Part shown: positions 10,863 through 21,958 of the stretch, one piece after another
Numbering within the stretch: the first letter of the stretch is position 1
Layout: the number at the start of each line of letters is the position of its first letter
Origin: Jaminaea rosea
Lineage: Eukaryota > Basidiomycota > Exobasidiomycetes > Microstromatales
NCBI RefSeq assembly: GCF_003144245.1
Contig: NW_020289975.1
Location: forward strand, 248,001-312,000
Direction of reading: 5' to 3'
Length of the DNA stretch: 64,000 nt
The notes under the pieces: model-generated
Databases searched by the model: none
What the model was told of the DNA's origin: nothing
The model's input: only the letters and a program-made list of their open reading frames with translations
Position numbers and translations under genes: made by a program

Positions 10863-13652
10863 CTACGTCAACGCACGAAGCATCGTCGTCCTCTTCTCTG
10901 CCTTCTTCGTTTTCTTGGCCTTCCTCTGCGAAGACACCGACCCCACCTTCGCCGCTACCTCCTGATCGACGATGCGCTGCACCAGCTCCGCATGCTTCTC
11001 GCACAGCCTCTTCCCACCCACAACATAGAAGTCTTGCAGCACCTCCCTGCAGTCGTCCATCTGACATCGCAGGCACTCAGGGTGGTAGAGCTCCTTTTCT
11101 CCCTCGCTCTTACCCGCCATCACCTGCCTGCACGTCCCCTCGATCCCCTTGTGGCATGAGGCACAGCCCGTCCCCGCCCTGCTTGAGTAATGGTCCAAGC
11201 AGTATGGCTGGTTCTCCCACACGTAGAAGACGCCTTGTTTGAACAGCTCATTGCACTCGAAGCACGAAAAGCATCCACGGTGGAAGATTCCCCGCAGAGC
11301 ACCGTCAGAGCTCTTGACCGCGTCCCGTTCAACGGGTTGGTGGCACTTCGTGCACTTGGGAAGATATAATGCAGCATAGTCTGCACGGCAGATGTACTGC
11401 CCGTCCTTCTCAACGAAGGCGGTGCGAGTGGAAGAGGATAGAGAGCAGTTGCACACTCGGCAGCGACGTGCTTTGCGTTCTGCCCTTTTACGCTGGCGGT
11501 CCATGTGTTCCTTGGGCGTTGTGCTGGGGGTCAGGTCGAGCTGAGGAGGTCGATTAGCTCGGCGACGCGGCTTTTCGTCATCACGAGAGACTTGCAGCGT
11601 CTCCATGAGGTCCTCAATCCCGCCTAGGTCGACCTCCTTGCGGGCCAGACGGGGCGACTTGGACAACGCAGCGTCCTTGGCTGCTGCTGTTGCGAGCTGC
11701 TCAAGTCTCGCCTTCCTCGCTGCTTCGACCGCTGCAGCAGAAGAGCTACGGTGATGAGTAGCGCCGGCCTTGCGTCCCCACGGGAAGGCGCCAGAGGCCG
11801 TCTCGGGCGACAGGAAGCCCTTTGACGGCGGCGAGGATTCGTGACGCCCTTGGTCGCTTTGCTGGCTGAAGCTCGAGCTCGGCGTGATCGAGACGCTCAC
11901 TGGACCCTGAAAGGCTGACGAGGCGGCGCTCGCATTGGACGAATATGAGCCTGCGGAGGAGGACGAGGCGTTGCGCGATGGTGTGGGATGGTGGCGAAGC
12001 GTTGTGGGCTGGGGCTGCTGCTTCACCTGGTGTCGCTCCTTCGTGGGGCTGGGCGAAGACTTTGCTTCAAGCAGCTTGGTGAGCTCCTTCGGTGGCGAGT
12101 CCGCAAAGCTGGGCGAGGGAGAAGACCCTCCTGCCATCCTCTTCGCCTCGCGCTGCGCTTCGATGCGCCTCCTGCGCTCCATAATCATTTCGTCCTGCAA
12201 CGCCTTGTGGTGGCGTGAGGGCGATGCTGTTGGGGAAGAGTTGGAGCGAGTCGGCATACCCGTGACGCCGAGCCCGAGTCCAGACGTCTTGGTCGTCGTC
12301 ACGTCGTCCGAGGCGGAGCGGACCATACCTGATCCAACTGCTGTCACTGTTGCTGTTGGGGGCGTTGGCGTCGCAGTCTTGGAGCGGGTCTCTTCGTAGG
12401 CGGCATATTTGTGGAAGAAGGACGACGAGGAAGGCGAGACATCGCTGTTAGGCGTGGTGACGTCGCTTGCGGGCGACTTGAGCGGCGGCAGCGGCGTGAT
12501 CGGCGTCGCAGGCGTTGATGCTTGATCGCAGGCATGGTCTGCCAGCTCGTCGAAGTCAAACTCCTCTAGGCAGTCAGCACATCGGGCCTTCGGAATGGGC
12601 TGATACGTGGTGTTTCGAAAGAGGCTCTTTCTTGCCCCTGACCAGGCAGCGTTGCCGCTGTCGCCGCTCTGGTCTGCGTCTGCGTCAGATGGGCCGCCGT
12701 AGTGGGTGTAGCGGGAGAGATTGGCCGTGATGTCAATGTGTTCATCGCCGTCCTCCTCTTCGTATTCGTCCTCATAGATGGTGGCGCGGCGGTCGACAAG
12801 GGATGAGCGGATGTTCCCAAGGCTGCCTCCCATCGTGGACACCGAGGGAGCTGCTAGACGATGCCCCTTGAAGACGGCGTTGCTGCTCTCTTGCGAGTAC
12901 GATGAGCGATCATGACTCTGCGCTGCTACGTTCCGGCCTGAGTCACGCGAGTAAGACTCGCCGTAGCTCATGGCTGATACGCCGTCTGTGTCACTCGACC
13001 ATTGCCTTCCGGTATCCGCAGACGATGAAATCGGTCGGTCATTGAGGTGATGATACCATCGCTCCGCTGCCCTGTCGCTCGATTCACCGCCACCCGAAGG
13101 CATGTCTGCATAGGCCGAGTGGCTCGATTCACCGCGGGTGTGGATGCGACTGCGACTACGACGCTCGTGTTCTTCCTGCTCCAGGCGACGTTGATGCTCA
13201 GCCCGTTGCTGTTCGTACCATTGCGCTTGACGGCGCTGGTGCTCCTCTTCCTCGGCATGCTGCTGTTGCTGCCTCCTCCACTCCCTCTCGTCATGCTCGA
13301 CCTGAGCACGACGCTCCTCTTCCCACTGGAGGTGCGCTCGTCTGTCTGCCTCGTACTGCTCCCAAGCTATCCTGTCAGCCTCCTGCTGTTCCCAAGCCAA
13401 TCTCTCATTCTCCTGCCTCTGCCACTCCCTCATACGGCGCGCCTCTACGTCTGCCTTGCGCCTGCTCGACTCGGCGAGGCGACGGGCGCCGAAGCCTGCC
13501 ATGTTGGGCTGCTCGTCGTCATATGAGGATGAGGAGGCGTGGTCTTGCTGGTAGTGATAGTCGTCATGTTGATATTGATCTTGGTAATAGCCGCCGCCCT
13601 GTTGGTGGTAGCCATATCCAGCGACGCTCGAGTCGTGGTAGTAGGACGCCAT
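10863..13652 (-). CDS. LIM-domain protein (paxillin-like architecture)
   Basis: Single exon, 929 residues. Residues 1-60 are Tyr/Gln/His-rich. A charged, probably coiled-coil region of E/R/Q repeats (WEQQEADRIAWEQYEADRRA and similar) covers about 75-180. A long Ser/Pro-rich disordered middle follows. Near 365 there is a CADCLEEF...H..C cluster that looks like a single small zinc site. LIM domains are at the C terminus: a reduced first one near 730 (CRVCNCS...CRADY), a full one near 767 (CTKCH...HRGCFSCFEC...CLDH) and a full one near 830 (CASCH...HPECLRCQMDDC...CEKH). Proteins with this layout (for example Pxl1 in fission yeast) act in actin ring and cell-polarity scaffolds. That role is inferred from architecture only. 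The tail is Lys-rich. Confidence 0.8.
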   Translation of the reverse strand: MASYYHDSSVAGYGYHQQGGGYYQDQYQHDDYHYQQDHASSSSYDDEQPNMAGFGARRLAESSRRKADVEARRMREWQRQENERLAWEQQEADRIAWEQYEADRRAHLQWEEERRAQVEHDEREWRRQQQQHAEEEEHQRRQAQWYEQQRAEHQRRLEQEEHERRSRSRIHTRGESSHSAYADMPSGGGESSDRAAERWYHHLNDRPISSSADTGRQWSSDTDGVSAMSYGESYSRDSGRNVAAQSHDRSSYSQESSNAVFKGHRLAAPSVSTMGGSLGNIRSSLVDRRATIYEDEYEEEDGDEHIDITANLSRYTHYGGPSDADADQSGDSGNAAWSGARKSLFRNTTYQPIPKARCADCLEEFDFDELADHACDQASTPATPITPLPPLKSPASDVTTPNSDVSPSSSSFFHKYAAYEETRSKTATPTPPTATVTAVGSGMVRSASDDVTTTKTSGLGLGVTGMPTRSNSSPTASPSRHHKALQDEMIMERRRRIEAQREAKRMAGGSSPSPSFADSPPKELTKLLEAKSSPSPTKERHQVKQQPQPTTLRHHPTPSRNASSSSAGSYSSNASAASSAFQGPVSVSITPSSSFSQQSDQGRHESSPPSKGFLSPETASGAFPWGRKAGATHHRSSSAAAVEAARKARLEQLATAAAKDAALSKSPRLARKEVDLGGIEDLMETLQVSRDDEKPRRRANRPPQLDLTPSTTPKEHMDRQRKRAERKARRCRVCNCSLSSSTRTAFVEKDGQYICRADYAALYLPKCTKCHQPVERDAVKSSDGALRGIFHRGCFSCFECNELFKQGVFYVWENQPYCLDHYSSRAGTGCASCHKGIEGTCRQVMAGKSEGEKELYHPECLRCQMDDCREVLQDFYVVGGKRLCEKHAELVQRIVDQEVAAKVGSVSSQRKAKKTKKAEKRTTMLRALT

Positions 13653-15287
13653 GCTGGCGTGGTGATGGCGGAGGCCAGGATGCTACAGCGGACCGACCAA
13701 TACAATGAAGGTCCTCCTGACAATACGAAGGGCGATGTTGCAAAGCAGATAGCGGAGGCCGTGCAGCGTGGAGCAATGCTGAGAGTGGATGGAGACAAGA
13801 TTGCCTAGCAAGTACTTGCTTGTCGCTCAGTAGGGTGGATGGAGAAGAGTCGGGGATGCAAGACGAGTTGCGATAGAGGCGTCCAACGAAGCAAAAGGAA
13901 CGTGATGGTGCAATGCGATGCTAATGCGAAAGGAGTGTGGTATTGGCGTACGATCTCTGTGGTCGAGATCGTGCCAAGAGAAACAGGGGCCTCGAGGAGA
14001 GGATGTCGATTGATGATGATGATGATGGTGGATCGATCTAGGGACCAGGAAGGATAGGGGCCAAGGTAGCGTCAAGGTAGGGTGGGCGTAGCGTGGGCAC
14101 TAAGGGGTGGAGATGAAGACCATCAGGGGAAGATGAAAGGAGAGTAGGAGGAGAGAGTGAGACGGGGGGGGGGGGGGACAAGGAGCAGGGTGGGGCACAA
14201 TTGAGTTTGCCGTGTGTCGACACGCACAAGATAGCATCGAAAAGGAAGACGGCGGCGGGCCGAGGGCTGGACTTGGATTTGGACTCGTCGGACAAGTCCA
14301 CAGTGAGTGGCCTTGGCTTAGTGATGGTCGGTCAGACGAGCTCCCCTCTCTCTCGCCGGTCTCGCTGCGAACGAACGCCTTCGAGCCCTGACTTTCGTCT
14401 CGTCACGTCTCGTCTCTGTCGACGAGGATTCTGGCGAGGCTCGCGGGGGAGCCGCACTCCTATGGAGAAGGGATGGATGAAGCTTCGTCGGCGGCGGGAG
14501 AGCAGTCTGTGGCTCTCCATCTGCAGCGGCGTCCTCGGGACGAGAGAGCCACAGATGCACGCTCAGCTGCACGGAGGGGGATTCTAAAATTGAGATCGGA
14601 AGAAAGGGGTCAGCCACAGCGACAGTGCAAGAGAAGAAGCGCAATACGGTGGCTTGAAGCTTGCGAATGCCCGGCAAGCAGGGGCCGAGCTTCTGGGCGC
14701 GAGAGATGGGGACGAGAGCAACACGGACGATGGCGGCGGCCGCGACGCGATGTACGATGAGCGGGGTGAGTTACGGCGGGGTGGATATCAAGATCTGCTA
14801 CACGTAGAACAGGCTCACACGCCAGAGAGAGGCGCAGTCGTAGCTCTACCAGCCGTCGAGCTTGCATCGAGATTGGACCGGCGCATCGGTCGGTGGTCAA
14901 TCAAAGACGCCGGTGCGCGCGCTGTGCTGCCCACCCGAGCTGGTGGTGCGGCCCAATGGTGGTGCTCGCGGGGAAACCTTTGGGACATGATGCGCGCTCG
15001 CGATCACGGCTCGTAGCATGCGCTGATGGAGGAGTGGACCAGAGAAGTCGTGACGGTCATGACATTTCATCGTGATCGTGAGAGAAGCGTGGCGTGTTTC
15101 GAGCTTGGACATTGAGAGATGATCGACGATCGAAGAGCGAGACTGGGTGACTATATGGGAGACGGCGACTATTCTGGTCAGCTGAATGAGGGGATAGGGG
15201 TTGAACAGCAGACGAACAGTCAGGGCGTAATCGAGAGGTGACTATGGCGAGTTGGGGATTCGACGCCTTGGATCGAGACGTCGCTAC
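13653..15287. other. long intergenic region
   Basis: About 1.6 kb upstream of the LIM gene start and downstream of the secreted repeat protein. It holds a G homopolymer and a short GAT run near 14012-14026. Open frames lack family features. Probably promoter and long 5' UTR of the LIM gene. Confidence 0.4.
14164..14177. repeat. G homopolymer, 14 bases
   Basis: Fourteen consecutive G on the plus strand in non-coding DNA. Could form a G-rich structure; length may be uncertain in sequencing. Confidence 0.8.
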
Positions 15288-16499
15288 TCAGGGAAGCGCG
15301 GCTGCGTCCTTGATACCGGCAACCATCCCCTCTGCCTCATGTACGGCCTTCTTCGCAGCGGACCCAAGATCGTGCAGGCCAGCATTGATGCCTTGTAGAC
15401 CCGCATCCATACCCGCCGTGGCTGCTGCCTTGTCGTCAGCGCTGAGGAGGGACTTGTTGTTGTTGCTGTTGTTGGCGAGGATGCCGGCCACCGCGTGTTG
15501 ACCCTCCTTCTGTACGGCCGAGACGTCGTGAGCTCCAGCCTTGGCGGCTTTCTTGCCTGCAGCGATTGCGGCTCCCATTGCTGCTTTGTCGCCTTCATTG
15601 ATGGGCGACCTCTTGACATTATTGGCTGCGTGCTTGATGTCAGCCATGAGTCCACCCATCTCATGCTTAGCCTTCTTCTCGGCAGCAGAGAGATCGTGGG
15701 CGCCAGCTGTGGCTGCTTTCTTGCCCGCGGCAATAGCTGCTGCTGCCGCCGCCTTGTCGCCGTCATTGAAGAGTGACCTCTTGTTGTTGATGTGCCCGGT
15801 TCCAGAATGATAAGAGACCCATGCGCCGTCAAGGTGCGAGGAGACATTGGGGCTCAGCTGGCCTACGGCATCCTTCACTTTCTTGCCATTAGCATCCTGG
15901 TTGTCATCGAAGAGAAGGTCCCTGGTGATCATGTTGAACTGATTGCCGGCGTAGCCGGTCTGACGTTCGTAGACTGCGAGTCGGTCGTAGTAGCGATCAT
16001 CGATGGTTACATGCGTCGAGGGGCTATTGATGTTCATGCCGAGGAGCCGACCCATGGTGCCGGACGAGTTAGAATTGTAGGCGAGGACATCCCATCCCAT
16101 GGAGCGGGTGGCATGGTAGGTGGGAGAGCAGTACGAGACCAAGAAGGGCTGCCCAAGCGTGACGCGCTGCTGAGTAGTAGGGCGCAGGAGGCCTACGTTG
16201 AATGCATTGTTGCCAGAGTCGCACTTGATGTTCGAGTCGGGGACGTCCACGCCGCCGCTGCCGCTACCGGCGCCGCTGCCGGTGATGCTGTTGGGATCCT
16301 TGGCGGTCTGAAGAGGGCCATCCACTGCTTGCTCACTGTGAATCAATCCCTCGACAGAGGTGGTGACGTTGCTGAGATCATTGAAGGCGCCCTTGGAGCT
16401 GTCCTTGGTGCCACCGTTGGGAATAGGGGCGGCGGCGGTGAAGAGCGTGAGAGAAGCGCTGCTGAGCGCGAAGAGGACAAGGGTGCGGAAGGCCAGCAT
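15288..16499 (-). CDS. secreted alanine-rich repeat protein with KR-spaced C-terminal repeats
   Basis: 403 residues, single exon; family not recognised. Signal peptide MLAFRTLVLFALSSASLTLF at 1-20 with AAAP after it. Residues about 75-235 form a globular part containing two Cys (IKCDSG and SYCSPTY) and many Tyr/Asn. The last 162 residues are three imperfect repeats of 52-56 residues. Units begin SLFNDGDKAA, SPINEGDKAA and SLLSADDKAA, each followed by an alanine-rich helix with AG-HD/HDL and a KK or KEG basic spot. The first two are preceded by the dibasic pair KR (residues 240-241 and 296-297) and the third by a single K. This matches the layout of Kex2-processed repeat proteins such as fungal repellents, by architecture only. 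The ATG at 16499 was chosen since it starts the signal peptide; an upstream in-frame ATG would bury it. Confidence 0.75.
   Translation of the reverse strand: MLAFRTLVLFALSSASLTLFTAAAPIPNGGTKDSSKGAFNDLSNVTTSVEGLIHSEQAVDGPLQTAKDPNSITGSGAGSGSGGVDVPDSNIKCDSGNNAFNVGLLRPTTQQRVTLGQPFLVSYCSPTYHATRSMGWDVLAYNSNSSGTMGRLLGMNINSPSTHVTIDDRYYDRLAVYERQTGYAGNQFNMITRDLLFDDNQDANGKKVKDAVGQLSPNVSSHLDGAWVSYHSGTGHINNKRSLFNDGDKAAAAAAIAAGKKAATAGAHDLSAAEKKAKHEMGGLMADIKHAANNVKRSPINEGDKAAMGAAIAAGKKAAKAGAHDVSAVQKEGQHAVAGILANNSNNNKSLLSADDKAAATAGMDAGLQGINAGLHDLGSAAKKAVHEAEGMVAGIKDAAALP
15291..15776 (-). repeat. three tandem coding repeats in the secreted protein
   Basis: Repeat 1 is 15609-15776, repeat 2 is 15453-15608 and repeat 3 is 15291-15452. 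Repeats 1 and 2 share the core DKAA..AAIAAGKKAA.AGAHD and are closest to each other; repeat 3 is the most diverged. Confidence 0.8.
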
Positions 16500-17136
16500 C
16501 GTGGCGGTGGCGAGTGGGATTGAGATTGAGTCTGGTAGTGTGGGGCTGAGGGGTTGATGAACCGAGGAGCTGAGGGGAGGGGGAAGGGGCGAGAATTCGT
16601 TTGTAGGGTAAGGAAAGGAAGAAAGGAGAGCGAGCCAGCCTACACTCCAAGTCACATTGCATTTCGTCAGCTTTGAGCGAGCGGCGAGGATGTCTGGCTG
16701 TCTGGCTGGCCAGACAAAGCGAGCGCGATGGCCGCCGCCGCTTCGTGATCTCTACGTGAGCGTCGGCTTGGCGAGCTTGACTCTCGTCCTGTCCGTGCAC
16801 TTGCTTCCCGCCGCCCTTCATCTCGCTCAGTGTCAGCAAGCCCTGGCAACACGCTTTCACTCAATCGCTTGCTCCCACTCACGCGACTGACTGTCGAACA
16901 GTGACAAGATACCATCGAGTAATTCAATAATGATAGAGATGCAAAGCCGCGCAATGCTTCCTTGAGATAACCACCATGTGTGTCCGTGGCAATGTGGCAA
17001 ACAGTGATTATGGATGGAGGGAGTGATACTCTACTTTCAGATCCATATCGGTCGCTGATGCCATTCGTTGCATGTTGAGGTTGTTCGTCGCCGTCATCTC
17101 ATCGTCATAGCCGCCTAGATCTTCCCTCCCTCACAG
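16500..17136. other. intergenic
   Basis: Promoter side of the secreted repeat protein and 3' flank of the acyltransferase. No gene supported. Confidence 0.4.
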
Positions 17137-20100
17137 CTAGTGCGACCCATCATCACTCGTCTCTTGACTCCCACCCGGAGTCCTTGCAGCCTTCTGCATC
17201 TTCTCAATAGTCGGCTTCGATCCTGGAGCGTCACCGCTCTCTGCCTTTCCCTTGCTTCCACTTTCCCCCTCGACCTCACCCCGGCCCTCATGATCAGCTT
17301 TCTGTGCCTCAAGCGCCTCGGCAGCCGCATTGAAAGGCACGCGTTGCTGTGAAGCTGACTTGGACGCTGCGGCTAGCTCTTGCTGGTGGACGGACTCCGT
17401 CAGGGAGTGAGTGCGACGACGTCGCGATGCGGATGAGGTGGCGGTGTCCGGTACGGCGCTGGACGACCCACCCTCATTTGTTGACGTCATGCCCATCTTG
17501 GCCACGTCCTGGCTCGAGACGCGGCTGTGCGTGCGACTCCTTCGTCCCCCGAAATACTCGCGGCTCGACCCACCATCAAGCGGCGTGGTGGGCGAGAAAC
17601 CCATCGATCCCGATCTCGAGCGTGAATGTGTACGGCTGCGGGGCTTTGGCGAGCGCGGAGAAAGGGCAGCTCCTCCTCGAGACGCCCCAAGCAGACGAGC
17701 AGGGTTGAGGAAAGAGAAAATGGCCTCATAGTCTCCCTCATCGTTTTCCTCCTCATATGTGCTAGCTGCTGAGTCCCAGTCGCTGCTCCCTTCGCTTTCC
17801 TCCTGTTCTTCCTCTTCTTCGACCTCGCCCAAAGCTGCCGCTGCCTCTCGGTGCTCCTGCTTCTCGACCGTGGGATGTTCGCCACTGAATTCGGCCGCAG
17901 AAAGGGGACGCTCCGTGGAGCTAAGACGCCGTCGCTGCCCGTCTACACGGACAGAGCGCGAACTCCTCCACCCAAAGAGGCGCTCATCCGCCCATGCCAG
18001 CGGATGGGACAGAGCCTGACTTGCTGTTCCCCTCGCTCGAGCATCCTTGGCCTTCCACATGAATCCCTCCTCCCTCTCCTGGCTTGCACTCGGCGTCGAA
18101 GGCGGAGGGGTAGCCATCGACCCAGGCCCAACAACGCGCCACTGCATGGACTCAAAGTTCTCCCAAACCTGAGGGGCAAGCTCGTCGATCAAGGCCTGCA
18201 TCTCCTCTTGGAGGCGTCGACGCATCTCCTGCAGGTCATTGATGACCTTCTGGTTGCCGGGGAGCAGGCTGACGAAGAGAGGCGGGAGACTCTTGATGAT
18301 GTCCAGTGCCGTCTCGCTGATCTTCAGCGTCGAGTATGACATGGCCGGGATGATCATCATGGTATAGAGCGGAGTCAAGGCGAGCTGCTTCGTCGAAATA
18401 TCAGGGCGCATCTTGCGGGCAAGGACCGTAGCAGCAGTGGCGTAGGTGAGGTAGAGGATGGGAGCTACGCCCATTGATACGAGCACCTTCCAGGTCCCAA
18501 CGACATCGCGCCCTTTGAGCTTGACTTGGCTCGCAGCCAGGGCTTCACGGGCCTTGATGCGGGAAATGATCTTGGCAAGGACGATGATGGGCGAGTTGAG
18601 GATGACGCCGGGCAGGGCCATGGATCCCCACATGCCCAGTAGACCAAGTCGGTAGAAAAGGAGGCCGAGGGAGCGCCATCCTGCTCGGGTGGCTCGCTCT
18701 ACTTGGTGGTCCTTGAGGCCGGCGTAGATGAGCATCTTGTTGTATCGAAGTACGTCGGATTTGAGCTTCTGGATGCGCTCGTCATCCTTGAACTTGAGGT
18801 AGCCGATGATGAATCGACGATTGAGCTCGACAACTTGAGGGAGTGTGAGGTGCTGGCCAGGAGGGGTATACAGGCGACGTGCTGCTTGGATGAGCATCAG
18901 CGTCTCGTAGTCAGGCGCGCGGACAGTGACCGACTTGAGGCCGTCGAAGACGAGATCCATCATGTCGCCCACGGCCTTGCGCTTGCCCTCTCCACCAGCC
19001 TCAAACAGCTTGACGAGCTCGTCAGACACTTCAAGAGGTGCTCCAAATTCGACTACGGCGCGAGAACGGAACTTGTCGGGGTGGAAGTAGGACAGCCCAA
19101 CGGGGACGAGACGGACCTTGAGTCCAGGGTTGGCGGACATGGCACCCAGAGCCATGATGACAACTCCGGCTTTCAGCGGAAGCAGATCGGTGCGATCGTG
19201 GGAGCCGCCTTCAGGAAAGATACCCAGGCAGCCGCCCTGTGCCAACTTTTCGTAGACGCTGGCATACATCTCTGTCTGGTCGACGTAAGGCAGGCATTGG
19301 TACTCTGAGCCTACACCTTCGCCCTCCTTCTCGTCTTCCTCGGGCTGCGGACTGGCATCTTTCGCCTTCTTGCTGGGCGGCGCCTTCTTACCGCTGAGGG
19401 CACCTTTTGCGCGTTCGTCCTTCCATTCCTTCTTAATGCGAACTTCAGTGTCAGAGATGATCTCCACGACCTCCGCCGAGGCGTAGCCGGTCCATTTGGG
19501 GAGGACAATCTGACCCTTGGGTACAAGCTGCTTCTTGAAGTTGGTGCCGTGGCCTTGGACGAGGAGGGGATCGCCCGAAGGATGGTGAGAGACGACGCCT
19601 TTACCCGTCTTGGCTCCATCGGCTGCTCGGGTGACGGGAATGGATTGAAGGATCTTGGCTGCGCTGCCGATGAAGCGACGGCGGATACTCTTTTCGGCGA
19701 TGAGAAAGGCGACTCTTCGGCCTGAGCCTCGCCTTACTTCTGAGGCAAGTAGCAGTGGGTCAAGGAACTGCGGGTGCGTGGGCAGAGCAATCAAAAAGTT
19801 AGTATCGTTACATCTTGGTGAGACCGGCCGCCCTTGATGCTCACTTGATTGTGATGCGGAGCTCCGATGAAGATGATGGGCCCCTCTTGAGGGATCCTCC
19901 ACGCTCCTCGCGGCTGGATGCTTCGGAAGAAGACCTGGCGAGATAGAATTAAGGCGGAAAATCAGTACACTCGTGAGCCATCAAGCGCACCCGCATACTC
20001 ACATTGATGATCAAGCGCCAGAACAGGAGGGCCAGATCGAAGGCGATGTTGGTCGGCATCAGTCTTTGTCTCGCGAGCAGTCTTGCGATAGTTCTCGCAA

Positions 20101-20518
20101 GGAGGCGGGGTGTGTAGCGGTGGAGAGGAAGAGGTAGTGACGAGAGGAAGAGGGCGAGGTCGTGAACTGTCCGTGCGACCCTCGGGGTATCTCTCTGATC
20201 TGCCCAGCGCGGATAGGTGGGTATCGGCCGGCGAAAGGCAGTAGGTGGTGAAGAAGGAGCAGCTGCGAGGGCTGCAGAGGCGACTTTGGCGCCGGACGGT
20301 CCACCAGACGTGGGTCCTGAGCCTACGTCGAGGGGAGGTGGCTTAGGGAGGTCGGGGTCTGCTTGACGCCTTTTTGCTAAGAGTGTCTGCTGGTGCTGTG
20401 CTCGCCTCGCGTCGAGAGTTGAGCGTGACGATGAGGGTTGCGTGTGTTGCGAAGGGTTCTCTGCGTTTGTTGGTTCGTGCAATGTCGTCAATGGTTGGTG
20501 AGAGGGGTCACTGGGCAT
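17137..20518 (-). CDS. glycerol-3-phosphate / dihydroxyacetone-phosphate acyltransferase (SCT1/GPT2 type)
   Basis: Makes lysophosphatidic acid from glycerol-3-phosphate and acyl-CoA, the first step of phospholipid and storage lipid synthesis, in the ER membrane. Exons 20003-20518, 19845-19934 and 17137-19767 give 1078 residues. The acyltransferase block I (APHHNQFLDP, with the H-x4-D pair) is assembled across the exon 2/3 junction. The block FPEGGSHDRTDLLPLKAG is the conserved substrate-binding motif, and VRLVPVGLSYFHPDKFRSRA is typical of the fungal enzymes. Four hydrophobic segments after residue about 560 fit C-terminal membrane helices. The last 330 residues are Ser/Arg-rich and disordered, as in yeast Sct1. 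Start 20518 is the first in-frame ATG; an internal ATG at 20059 (MPTNIAFDLALLFW) is a real alternative and would remove about 153 disordered residues. Confidence 0.9.
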
Positions 20519-20975
20519 AGCGTGGCGTGGCGTTATACCTTTGCTGTTTGGCGTACTGCAACGCAGGAGGCGTGGTGATGATGAGTAGGAGGCAACACTT
20601 TGCGATGGTGATCAATGAGGGTGAAGAAGGAAGCAAAAGAGTAAGGCAATGATTGCTCCGTGCCTAACTAGCTCAAGCTGCTGCCGCTCGACGCTCCTCG
20701 CCGCTGTTGGACGCGGCCTGAGCGACGCCAAAAGCTCGCGGCCCCACATTTTGATGGAGAAGCCACGTGGGGAACACGGCAGCGCATGAAGCTCAGCCCA
20801 GCCAGCCAATCTCGCCTCCACTCCTCGGATGAGAGCTGCATTCAGGGTTCAATGAGTGCAGCCAGGCAGCAAGCTGACCTGACCGATCAAGAGGCCGTCC
20901 TCACTCTAGAACCTATCTCTCATCCTTCTCTCCTCCTCATTTCCTCCAATACCCCTCACTCCTCACCTCCCATTG
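20519..20975. other. divergent intergenic region
   Basis: Lies between the acyltransferase start (minus) and the NTF2-like gene start (plus), so it is expected to serve as promoter for both. No further feature seen. Confidence 0.5.
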
Positions 20976-21814
20976 ATGCGATTGCTCTCTTCGACTTCGG
21001 CCACCAAGCTCACGCCTCTCTTCCTTCTATCAACGCTACCTCTCCTCGCACGAAGCACTTCGTCTTTCGCACCAATGGCCTCGTCGTCTTCCTTGGGTCT
21101 GGGACAGCAGGCACCGCTGTCCGAGTTTGCCTCTCTCAACTTGAACCTCAGCGACTCTGAAAGCCCCAAAGAACCCAGCGAGCTCGCAGCACAAAGAATC
21201 GCAGACGCACAAGCAGTGAGCTGGCTGTGTGGCGCACTTCGAGGTCAAGAGTCACGCAGCTCATCCTCTCACTCGTCTCCCTCTCCCGCAGCTCTTCGGC
21301 GCCAAGCCCTCCCTCGAAATCTTCAAGCGTAGCTGGAGCCCCGATGCCATCTTCGAGGACCCCATCGCGCACTGCCGTGGATGGCGTCAGTACGCTGCGC
21401 AGTGGTGGGGCATGAAGGTTTTCAGCACGTCGGTCACTAAGGCATGGCGCATCACCAAGGATACGCCCCAGGAGATTCAGTTCGCACAGAAGCAGCACTA
21501 CGGTATCAAGCGCTTTGGATTCGAGAAGACGATGATCTCGACTGTAACAATGAAGCTCGACAATGATGGGAGGATCATTCACTTCCAAGACGCGTGGGAC
21601 GGCAAACCTATGCCTGGATTCTGGGCTACGGTGAGTGTGCGACGGATGGCGGCAGCACGAGTCCCTTCACCTGTTGAACCGAGCTCACCATCTTGTTCCT
21701 CGCCCGCAGCCCTTCCGTCGCGCCAATGCTCTCAGCCTGCCCTTCTTCATGAGTGCTCCAGCTCAGCATCCAGACCAAGGAGGCACCACTCAGGAGTCGC
21801 ACAAGGAGCTCTGA
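20976..21814 (+). CDS. NTF2/SnoaL-fold-like protein
   Basis: Exons 20976-21215, 21292-21630 and 21710-21814 give 227 residues. The core (about residues 80-195) has the features of an NTF2-like alpha+beta barrel: an N-terminal helix with RIADAQALFG, then WSPDAIFEDPIAHCRG, then WWGMKVFST and repeated beta-type stretches up to GRIIHFQDAWDGKPMPGFWA. Fold assignment is by feel of the pattern (xPDAxFEDPxxxxxG, then xxIxxFxDxWxG); activity unknown. The ATG at 20976 gives a hydrophobic/hydroxylated leader (MRLLSSTSATKLTPLFLLST) that may target mitochondria or the secretory route. A second ATG at 21075 has a good start context and would give a cytosolic form of 194 residues. Confidence 0.65.
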
Positions 21815-21890
21815 CTAGCCAAAAGAAAGGAGCGACAAGCTCGGTTGTAACGTGGCTTGCTTGCAATCTTCACGTACTTGACACGATCAT

Positions 21891-21958
21891 TCACATCTTG
21901 TACCAGACGTTGATCTCCTTGGGCACTGCGCTAGCGTTGAAGCGGTTCGGCCCCTCGC
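21891..21958 (-). pseudogene. orphan copy of the HFTC-family last exon
   Basis: This stretch translates to EGPNRFNASAVPKEINVWYK plus M and stop. It matches the last exons at 22467-22534 and 23802-23869. All three are exactly 68 bases, start after a CAG and end in a stop. I could not find matching exons 1-3 in the next 500 bases, so it looks like a relic of a third gene, or an unrecognised diverged one. A weak signal-peptide-like start (MPLHRLSLAVAATCAAS) lies near 22240. Confidence 0.55.

Noticed and set aside
15792-16523. 243-codon plus-strand frame
   Set aside because: Antisense to the secreted repeat protein, with no domain and no start context.
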